From positions 35,736,228-35,800,227 of the forward strand of contig NC_063062.1 in NCBI RefSeq assembly GCF_018812025.1: a stretch of DNA of 64,000 nucleotides, given 5' to 3'. This document shows positions 34,934-46,900 of the stretch, one piece after another. The notes beneath the pieces are model-generated. The model made no database searches. It was not told where the DNA came from and worked only from the letters and a program-made list of their open reading frames with translations. Both the position numbers and the translations under genes were made by a program. Positions within the stretch are counted from its first letter, which is position 1. Every line of letters begins with the position of its first letter. This DNA is from Megalobrama amblycephala (taxonomy: Eukaryota; Chordata; Actinopteri; Cypriniformes; Xenocyprididae).

Positions 34934-37900
34934 ATGGCGAGGATTGGAGACATCATTCATCTGAACGTCGGGGGCAAAAGGTTGTGTATTAAAGCAATAT
35001 CCTGCTCGAAACAAGACAACAACTGTTCATTTACAGCAGAAACTTTAGTATAGTCTTCATAACAACTAGTTTACAATACTTGTTTATCATTTATCCTACT
35101 TACTGTAAGAGCAGCAGACAGTAATAAACATCTGCATTCCTCTACAAGCGGCCTGATCTGTAACTCTGCTCTCTTATTGCAAGTTTTGGGCTAAAAATGT
35201 TTTATTTTTATTTTTGAATATGTAAACACAGGTTCAGTACCTCCAGACAGACTCTGACATGGGTTCCTGACTCCTTTTTCTCAAGGTTTGTGTGTCAGAT
35301 AAAGCTAAAATAGATCAAATCCTTCCTTCTTGTTTGTATGTTGATCATGTTAGGGCTTAAAAGGTGATATAATAATAATAACTGACCATACTCATCTTAT
35401 TAGGACAATTAAAAATGCAATAATATGGGTAATAATACATTTTGTTTCTATAGGTGCATAATAATTAAGTGTTGTTGTTTTTTCTGTCTAGTTTATTAAG
35501 TGGACGGATATCAACACTTAAAGATGAGACTGGAGCAGTAAGATTCATATGATCATAATAATAATTATATAATATTTTACTCCTTGAGCCATTTAAAGGT
35601 TCTTAATGTAATGTTTGTCTTTTCAGATTTTCATAGACAGAGATCCGTCTCTGTTTGCTCCCATTCTGAACTTTCTGCGCACCAAAGAGCTTCATCCCAG
35701 GTAAACGTAATCTGTGTTTTTCTGTTAAAGGTGCAATATGTAATATTTTTTGTAGTATGATATCCAAAAACCACTAGGCCAGTGTTATATATTTTGTTCG
35801 CTTGAGTACTTACAATATCCCAAATGTTTGCAACTATTTGTAAATCGTGAGAAAATTGCTATTTTATCCAAGGCTCCGGGATGTGTGAGGAGTTGCCTGT
35901 TGATGGCGTATAATAAAAGTCCCGCTGCTTGTGAGGCGTGTGTTGATCAATCGCTCCAGCTCCTCGTTCAGATCCACAACACTCGCTCCTGCTCTGCTTC
36001 ATACTACAGTAACGTTAATAATCGCATCCATGAACATGATTTCTTCCCGAGTCCTATCCCGATTGTTTCCACCGGCTGTGATGTGAAGACCACATGTCCC
36101 AAGATTCCACGCTCAAACTTGGCGTCATCAAGCTACGCCTTTGTTTTGAATAGACCTCTAGCGGACTGAAAATATTACATATTGCACCTTTAACTGTGAT
36201 ATAGATTATTAAACACTGTGAAATTAAGTCTCTTATTATGGAAACTGTTTTTATGACAGGTCCATCGATGTTCACTTATTAATGCACGAGGCTGAGTTCT
36301 ATGGGATTACGCCGCTGGGTGATTATTCTCACATATTATACTGCTTCATGTTTATTAAAGGAAATGAAGGTTTGCATGTCATTTGTGGCATTAATTAACG
36401 GGTCTTTCCCACCCCAGTGCGGAAGCTGCAGTTGTGTGATGAGTTGGATCGCTCCTCCTGCGGGAACGTGTTGTTCAATGGATACCTGCCGCCTCCAGGT
36501 ACAGTAAACACAAACCCTGACTGTATGAAAAGACAGCATCTTTCAGTCATGATGACGAGTGTGTGTGTGTGTGTGTGTGTGTGTGTTGCAGTGTACCCAG
36601 TGAAGCGCAGAAACAGGCACAGCGTGGCAGGACCCCAGTACATGGGTGGCCGTGCGGGGCCGGTGGAAAGAGCCCCTGTGAGGAGGAGTAACACAATGCC
36701 GCCCAACCTGGGCAACGCTGGCATACTGGGCAGAGCTGTCATTGAGGAGAGAGTGCCAGGTCTGCCTTCACTTCCTTTTAGTATTCTATTCTACTTCAGT
36801 TTACTACACTTCTCTATTCAATTCTGTTCCACATACTCTCATTTACTGTACTATTTTCTGTTATATTCCATTCTACTCTGACATACTGTGTTCTGTTCTA
36901 ATATATTTACTTTCAGCTATTCTATTTTCTATTCTACCGATTCACTTTGGTCTATTCTGTTCTATGATATTCTTTTCCTTTATATTGTACTCTGAATGGA
37001 CTATATGCACGGAGCGTTCTTTAGAACTTCCGCAATAATATAAGCCAGCTTGAAATCTTCCTGTGAGAGTCATTTGATGGCGTGTTGAGCATCAGTAGTG
37101 TAATACTTAGTTTATAATCAGAATATAGTCACTTAAAGGTGCCGTAGAACGTGTTTTCAAAAGATGTAATATAAGTCTAAGGTGTCCCCTGAATGTGTCT
37201 GTGAAGTTTCAGCTCAAAATATCCCATAGATTTTTTTTAATTCATTTTTTTTAACTGCCTATTTTGGGGCATCATTAACTATGCACCGATTCAGGCTGCG
37301 GACCCTTTAAATTCTCGTGCTCCCCGCCCCGGAGCTCACGACTGCCTTAAACAGCATAAACATTGTATTGTATTTGTATTGTATACAACATATTGTATTT
37401 ATTTGGATGTTTACATTTGATTCTGAATGAGTTTGAGGCTGTGCTCAGTGGCTAAAGCTAACATTACACACTGTTGGAGAGATTTATAAAGAATGAAGTT
37501 GTGTTTATGCATTATACAGACTGCAAGTGTTTAAAGATGAAAATAACGACAGTCTTGTCTCCGTGAATACAGTAAGAAACGATGGTAACTTTAACCACAT
37601 TTAACAGTACATTAGCAACATGCTAACGAAACATTTAGAAAGACAATTTACAAATATCACTAAAAATATCATGATATCATGGATCATGTCAGTTATTATT
37701 GCTCCATCTGCCATTTTTCGCTATTGTTCTTGCTTGCTTACCTAGTCTGATGATTCAGCTGTGCACAGATCCAGACGTTAATACTGGCTGCCCTTGTGTA
37801 ATGCCTTGAACATGGGCTGGCATATGCAAATATTGGGGGCGTGCATATTAATGATCCCGACTGTTACGTAACAGTCGGTGTTATGTTGAGATTCGCCTGT

Positions 37901-40900
37901 TTTCCGGAGGTCTTTTAAACAAATGAGATTTACATAAGAAGGAGGAAACAATGGAGTTTGAGACTCACTGTATGTCATTTCCATGTACTGATCTGAGGTA
38001 AATTCAATTTTTAATTCTAGGGCACCTTTAAATAGTCAGGCATAACATTAATTTAGTTATTCAAACGAAAGACGGCATAAAAAAATGAATAAATAAATAC
38101 ATACCTCAGTGTTCTCCTCGGCTAAATTCAATTCAACCATCAGTTTTTACACTTTTTCGTGAAAAAAAGCATCAAAAATTAAATGTTTATGTGCTGAAAT
38201 CATTGATCTTGCACTGCACTGACTGACAGCTGCTGTGATTATAAAGTGGAAGCGTGGTGATCGCATTCATTCACACTTCACATTGACAAAATGTATTTTT
38301 AAACCTAGTTAATTTATAATGTGTAATAATTGGTCAAAAACGAAACTAGGTGAAAAACGATTAGAGGAAATGGCTGATATATGCGCAAATAAATGCTACT
38401 CTGCCGCCACCTGCTGGTTAAAGTGGTAATTATTTTATTTTTTATTTTTAAATAAGTGTTTTCTATCAAATGTTGAATTTCCTACATTTTGAAACGTTCG
38501 ATTTTACAATGGGGACAATCTCAGAAGGATGAAAAAATAAGTTAATTCTATTCTGTTCTATTTTACTCCTAATTTGTGCTCTGATTTGCTCTGTTCTATT
38601 TTGTTCTACTCAATTCCTTTTTTATTTGACCCATTTCTACTCTTTTAGTCTTACTTTATCTACTCAGGTCTGGGTTATATAAAATTATTATTTTACTCAA
38701 ATAATGTTTACCCTTGTTTATTCTATTTTATCCTACTCTATTTTACTCAATTTTGACCCTTGTTTATTCTATTTTATTCTACTCTATTCTAATCTAGTAA
38801 TTTTTACTCAAATTTGTTCCATTACATTCCATTTTGTTCTACTCAGTTGCTTTCAGTTCTGTTTTACTAATTTCTACTCCAGTTTATTGTATTCTATTCA
38901 ATTTTACTTAGTTCTGCTCTAATCAGTTCCATTCCATTATACTCAATTCTTCTAATTTCTACTCTGGATTATTTTATTCTGTTTTATTCTACTGGTTTAT
39001 ACTATTATGTTCTATTTTACTCTCCTAATTTCTGCTATGATTTGCTCTATTTTATTCTACTCGGTTCTGTTTTATTCCATTTTATTTTACTCAAAATAAC
39101 TTTTTCCCTTGTTTATTCTATTTTACTCTGTTCTACTCTACTCATTTGTACTTTAATTTGTCCATTCTATTCCATTTCATTCTACTCAGTTGTATTCAGT
39201 ACTATCTTTTTTTTGTTTCCAGCTAAACAGTTCTCTCGTGTACACCTTTTGTTCATTTAAAATAGTAATTTCTAATGATTTCTCGAATCATGTGCTCTGT
39301 TGTTTAGGTCCGGTCTCTGATCCAGGCATGGTCCGAATCATATGTGGTCATCATAACTGGATTGCTGTGGCGTATGCCCAGTTTGTGGTCTGTTACAGGT
39401 AGGGTTCCTCGTTGAACACGTCACCAATAGCAATGATTTGGATGCACATATGGGATGTTTTAAAACATGACATCACTCATGCTCAGGGTTAAAGAGTCTA
39501 CTGGATGGCAGCAGGTCTTCACCAGCCCTCGGCTGGACTGGGTGATTGACAGGGTGGCTCTTAATGCCAAGGTCATGGGCGGCTCGCTAGGGGACAACGA
39601 TAAGATGGTTGCTGTGGCGTCTGGCACGGAAATCATACTGTGGGCTATCTGTCCTGATGGCAATGGCAGTGAAATTGGTAAGGTCTCATTTCATATAATG
39701 CACTTGGTTCTGGAAAGCAAAGTTCTTGATCTGCGAGGCTCTGTTCGTTCTGATCCGCAGGCGTGTTCAGTCTGAATGTGCCGGTGGAGGCTTTGTTCTT
39801 CGTAGGAAATCAGCTCATTGCCACCAGCCACACGGGCAAAGTGGGAGTGTGGAACGCTGTCACCAAACACTGGCAGGTAAAGTCCAGCTGAGAGCTGATT
39901 GATTAGACGTTTTCTGCATTTGTTCAAATTACATTTGAAAGGAAACTGATTTCTTCATGGTGTACCGAACAAGAGGAAGCGCTCACTTCCTGATGTCTTC
40001 ACCTCTCTTTATGCAGAACCAGGATGTTGTTCCCATCAACAGTTATGACACAGCCGGATCTTTCCTCATTTTAGGATGTAATAATGGATCTATTTACTAT
40101 ATAGGTAAAGTGACGATCAGACCTGAATAATATCTGTTTTATGTTAAGTTTTATGTTTGTCAAGTTCATCTTCAAAACACAAATGACGATATTTTTAATG
40201 AAATCTGAGAGGTTTCTTTCCCTCCATTGCAAGTCTATCTATTCACCCAAAACTCTTAAAACTTTCATAAAGAGATTGTAAAATAAATCCATATGATTTA
40301 TCACTTTATATGATGAACACATTTAATTTAGGCTTTTATTCACATATAAACATTGGTTTAGGCATTGCTACAGGATTATATAATATAAAAATATAAACTA
40401 TTTATAGTTGAATGTCAAGCTAAAACAGTAATATTGTGATATACTGTATGCAGTTAACGTGATTTATACTTGCTTAAGCTGTTATAATTTTAGATATATT
40501 AAAGAATACCACCCACTACTGTGCGTTCATGATTGTTTAGATGCTTATCAAGCTGATGACTGACACGTCGTCCATGCCTGTGTCTTTCAGATGTCCAGAA
40601 GTTTCCGTTGCGGATGAAGGATAATGATTTGTTGGTGACTGAGCTGTATCGAGATCCCACTGAAGATGCTATTACTGCTCTGAGTGTCTACCTGACGCCC
40701 AAAACAAGTAACACACCAACCCTTTGATATCTTCTCACACACACCTAGACCAGAGGCAAATCACGCTCCAGTTGATCACACAATTATGACACACCCCTTG
40801 AAAAAAAGAAGTGCACTTCAGCTCTTATTACGAAATTAATTAGGGCTGTCAAACGATTAATCGCATACAAAATAAAAGTTTGAGTTTGTATAATATATGT

Positions 40901-43894
40901 GTGAGTAATGTGTGTAAATAATATATATATATAAATACACAAAAATGAATGTATATATTTAAGAGAAATATGTTATGTACAAAAAATGTATTTATATATA
41001 ATATAAATTATATAAAAATATAAATCAATATACTTTTAAATATTTCTCAAATATATACATGGATGTGTTTGTATTTATATATACATAATAATTACACACA
41101 GTACATCCACATATATTAGGCAAACTCAAACTTTTATTTTGTATGCGATTAATCGTGATTAATCATTTGACAGCCCTAAAATTAATTTACTTTAATAGAA
41201 TATACTTTAGCGCGAAATGAATGTAATTGTGTTTTCAGACACTTTATTGAATATTTACAATATATTAGTTTAAATTTACATTAAATGCAATTAGTTGAAC
41301 TTTTTAGTGTTTTTTTGATCCACTTAAGTACATCTTTATATGTAATTTCATAATTACTTCTATTGTCTTTGAAAGTGTGCAATTAAAAATTGTGTTCCCT
41401 TACTTTTCATGTGCTTTAATATGTTAGTCAACACATCAAAATAAGTGTATTTCTTTAAAGCAATCTTTTTAAAAAATGATTTTAAAGTTAAAATGCACTT
41501 TTTAAAAGTGTACTTAAAATATGTAGTCATGAAAGTGTAATCTCTTTAAAGTCCCGTTCACACCAGGAAGAATGATAATTATATTAGTGTCCATACCAGC
41601 AGACGTATCATTGCTGCGCTGTAGTTTTGTCGTCTGCCACTTTAAATGCTCAAGCTCTTTAGAGCATGATGGATTTTGATTGGCTGTCAATGTTTTTATC
41701 GTTCATCAGCTGGAAAAAATCATTCTGAAAGTGATGCCAACGATGTTGTTCTTCTGTGCCGCTATAGTTATAGTTGTGGTGTGAACTTTGCTATTCGTTT
41801 ATATTTAGAATATAAAATTCTAAATTCTATTATATTTATATTTTTTAGAACTATCTTTATCATTATCGTCCTTGCTGTGAACAGGCTTTAAGTGTACACA
41901 ATATGTAAGATTTTTTTTTCTTAAAAATATCCAAAAACCACTAGAACAATGTTATGGGTAACACTTTAGTATAGGGAACACATATAAACTATTAACTACG
42001 ACTTTTCCCTCAATAAATTCCTAATTTACTGCTTATTAATAGTTAGTAAGGTAGTTATTATGTTTAGGTATTGATTAGGATTAAGAATGTAGAATAAGGT
42101 CATGCAGAATAAGGCATTAATATGTGCTTAATAAGTACTAATAGATAGCCGATATTGTACTAATATGCATGTTAATAAGCAACTAATTAAAAGAGCCTAA
42201 AATAAAGTGTTACCATGTTATGTATTTTGACTTGTGTACTTAGATTATCCCAAACGTTTCCAACAATGTTTAAATCCAGAGAAATCGCCTGTCACTGACG
42301 TCATATCTGCGCTACCTTGGGTTTCCAGTTTTACTAATATCGATCTAGATTACTGTAAAGTGCAACAAATGTCTCATAGCAGCCACTGAGTGAACGTACA
42401 CTTTCAGCACACTCAAATGTATTTAGTATGATTGTTTTAACCATGTAAAACAGCGCTGCGTTACCCCACATACGCAACGAAAAGAGCGGAAGCGGCCGAC
42501 TGCAGCAAAAGCATAATAAAAGCTCTGCTGGACTCGAGATCAGTGTGCACAGATGATTTCTTTGATTCACACGCTCATTCACGGTGTCATCAAGCTACAC
42601 CTTTGTTTTGAATAAGCGACCTCTAGTGGCGAAAATTACATATTGTGCTTTTAAGTGATTTCATTAACATATTATCTGCATGTACAGTTTTTGAAAAATA
42701 AATTTTTAATATTTGAATTCGGTACATTTGAGCACACTTCTTTTCCACTGTATCATGGATGTGATAAATGTTCGTGCTCTTTAGGTGACAGCGGGAACTG
42801 GATCGAGATCGCGTACGGCACTAGTTCAGGCACAGTGCGGGTCATAGTGCAGCATCCAGAGACGGTGGGATCCGGTCCACAGCTCTTCCAGACCTTCTCT
42901 GTCCACCGCAGCCCGGTTACCAAGATCATGCTGTCTGAGAAACATCTCATCTCTGGTGAGGGGTCATATGCACTCAATTATACGCAGAATATAGTGTAAA
43001 ATAAATCACTACCATTTTCTAAAAGTCTTCCTCCGTGCAGTGTGTGCAGACAACAATCACGTCCGGACGTGGACGGTGACGCGTTTCCGAGGCATGATCT
43101 CCACACAGCCTGGCTCCACCCCCCTTACTTCCTTTAAGATCCTCTCATTGGACGATATCGATGGCCATGGAGGCTGTGCTGCTGGCACTGAAATAGGTAA
43201 AATTGAGTGATCATCAAAAATAACAGTATGAAGCAGACAGCCTCATTCCTTTAGGACCAAACGTTTGGAATAATTAAGATCTTTATTTAGAAGTCCCTTC
43301 TGCTCACCAAGGCTGCATTTATTTGATAATTATTAAAATTTAGATGAACTGTTTTCTATTGTGATATACTTGAAAATGTAATTTATTCCTGTGATCAAAG
43401 CTGAATTTTCAGCATCATTACTCCAGTCTTCAGTGTCACATGATCCTTCAGAAATCATTCTAATATGATGATTTGATGCTCAGTTATCATTTATTATCAG
43501 TGCTAAATTATTAATAATGGTCCTTAAGAATATAATGAACAACATTTATTTAACCCTTATAGGGTCTTTGGGGACCCCAAACGACGTTTGCTCAATTAAA
43601 AAAATGTTCTCTTTGTCCAAATGACATGAAACTTTGTACAGTTGTTAACACTTTCTAGATCTACAAAGAAAAAAAAAAATTGGAGTGATATCTTGTTTTC
43701 ATGTTAGTGTAAAAAAAAAGGGTCACACTCAGGGTCTTCGGGGTCTCCACAGACCCCAGACAACAAAATGTAATTTTGTAACAAAATAATTGTTTTTTAA
43801 AAAACAAATGTAATTTTACTCTGTTTATTAATGTTTTTACTTCATATTTGTGCAGTGTTTGGAGGATTTGTCATATCTTTTAAATTTATATATA

Positions 43895-43925
<31 letters not shown>

Positions 43926-46900
43926 ATATTTTTTTTATACAAAAACAGCTTATTATGTAAAATTCACTTTATAAAAGACCCACATTTCTAACTTTCATTC
44001 ATGGGGATAACATGGATACTTTGACATGGTTTAGTGTAAGATTTTTGCCCACCTTTTGGCAAAAAAATGCAGTTTTAAAAGTAAAAAAAATATCACTTTT
44101 ACCAGTAGATGGCTGCAGAGCTCCACTATTTCCTATGTGCTATTTGACTGACGGAAAGACATCTTTTCACAAGTATTTTTCAGTTGGATTTATATCTAAA
44201 TATTATGAAATCACAATTATGACAATAAAAGACAATAAAAATGACTTTTTGTCAAAGTTTAGCATTTTTTTGTACTGAAAACAATAAGTTTTTCAAAAAT
44301 TTTGATTTTGAGGATGAATATTGTCCATTTTCTAAGTGGAGTCTCATCGTAATGTAACAATATTGAAAAACTGATTTTTTTCATTACAAAAAAATACTAA
44401 ACTTTGACAAAAAGTAGGCTTTATTGTTATAATTGTGATTTCAGAATATTTAGATATGAATCCAACTGAAAAAAACTTATGAAAAGATGTCTTTCAGTCA
44501 GTCAAATAACACATAGCAAATAGTGGAGCTCTGCAGCCATCTACTGGTAAAAATGATAGTTTTTTTACTTTTATAACTGCATTTTCCAAAAGATGGGCAA
44601 AAATCTTACACTAAACCATGTCAAATTATCCATGTTATCCCCATGAATGAAATTTAGAAATGTGGGTCTTTTATAAAGTGAATTTTACATAAAAAGCTGT
44701 TTTTGTACAAAAACCTATTTTAAAATTTTTTTTTTTAAATTTATTTATATACATTTAATAAATATGATAAATCCTCCAAAAACTGCTCAGACATGGAGTA
44801 AAAACATTAATAAACATAATAAAATTACATTTGTTTAAAAAAAAAAAACAAGTATTTTGTTACAAAATTGCATTTTGTTGCCTGGGGTCTATGGAGACCC
44901 CAAAGACCCTGAGTGTACTTCCCAAACAAAGACCGCACAAGGGTTAAAGTACAAATCCTTTATAACATTAAAAATGCTTTTCTGTCACTTTTAATCAATT
45001 TAATGTGTCCTTGCTGAATAAAAGTATTAATTTCCTTATTTAACCCAAATTTTTGAGTCGTAAAGTGCATCATGGTTTCCACAAAAAAATCTGAAGCAGC
45101 ACAACTGTTTTCAGCATTGATAATAATCAGAAATGTTTCTTGAGCAGCAAATCATCATATTAGAATGATTTCTGAAGGATCATGTGACACTGAAGACTGG
45201 AGTAATGATGCTGAAAATGCAGCTTTGATCACAGGAATAAATTACACTCTACTATATATTCACATAGAAAATAATAGTAAAACATAATCACAATATTACT
45301 GATTTTACTGTGTTTTTGATCAAATAAATGCAGCCTTGGTGAGCAGAAGAGACTTTAAAAACATTAAATAATCATATTATTCCAATATTTGGACCGGCAG
45401 TGTGTATATATTTATTTTACTGGGTTGACTGATGCTTGTTTCTGCAGGCCCGTATGGGGAGCGTGACGAGCAGCAGGTGTTTATCCAGCGCGTGGTTCCT
45501 GACACTGATAAACTCTACGTAAGGCTCTCCTCCAATGGGAAGAGGTCAGTTAATATAACTCCCTAGCAAATTTGAACAGTAAAGCACCTGACTGGTGTGA
45601 ATGGTTAGAAAATGTCCTTGAACAACATGGGCATTTGGGTGCTAAACATGATGTCTCCTTTGAAGGGTATGTGAGGTGCGCTCAGTGGACGGGACGTCCA
45701 TCACATCGTTTGTGGTGCATGAGTGTGAGGGATCCAGCCGCATCGGCTCTAGGCCCCGTCGGTACCTCTTCAGCGGACACAGCAACGGCAGCATCCAGAT
45801 GTGGGACCTCACGACGGCGATGGAGATCGCTGGGAAAGTGGATATCAAAGGTGAGCATGGAAGAATTAATGAATGTGAAATGCAGCATATGTGCAGTGAT
45901 CATAATCTGTTTCTGTGTGTTAAAGCTCTCGGCGGTCCCACTGAAGAGGAGCTGCTGGAGCTTCTGGACCAGTGTGATCTGGCACTGACCCGAACGCCAG
46001 ACATGAGTCCTGCCGCCTCTCTCACACACTCGTCTCGCAACTCTATGTGCAGGTACACACACCTCTCTTTCTCTCGTCTCTGGTCCTACACCCTCAAACA
46101 CACTACACACTTTTTGGTCCCACTTTATATTAAGTGGCCTTAACTACTATGTACTTACATTTAAATTAATCATTTGATACAATGCACTTATTGTGTACAT
46201 ACATGTTTCTACATTGTACTTATATTTTAAAAATACCTGCATGTAATTACATCTGTAATTAATTTCTGTAATTACATTTATAATTACACTGTTGACCCAT
46301 CCCTTACACCTTACCCCTACCCTTAAACCTACACATACCACCAAACCTGTCCCTAACCTTACCCGTATCCTCCTCAATAGCAGCAAAAGTGTTTTGCAAT
46401 TCAATATGAACCCAATAAGTACATTGTACTCATTTTTTGATGTAAGTACATAGTAGTTAAGGCCACTTAATATAAAGTGGGACCCACTTTTCTTTCGACA
46501 GCATTAGTGGCATAATGCCCAACCCTACTACGTATATTCAAGTGTGACTTTTTTCCAGAAAATATGGTATATTATAATTGACACTAAAATGACAGTTTAA
46601 CCCTTAAATGCATACCTCGGGTCTTTAATGACCCGGGACATCATTCGCTACCCTCCTCCTCGTTCATTTTTTAAAGTTAGACATCAACCTTCTTGGTATT
46701 CCTCAATCAATTCATTATAAAGAATACAACAAGAAAAAAAAATCATAAAATTATAAAAGAATGCCTATTTTTGTATTCATTTTTTGTAAAAATTGTATAG
46801 GGTCGCTAACGACCCGAGGTATGTATGAGTGTATGTATATTTTTTCTGCACAATAATTATTTAATCTTAGATGACAGAATAAGTGCAATTCACCTTTATT

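Noticed and set aside
35828..36169. 113-codon plus-strand frame in shkbp1 intron 4
   Set aside because: It lies wholly within the TTAA-bordered repeat at 35729-36189, which recurs at 41892-42650 without keeping the frame.
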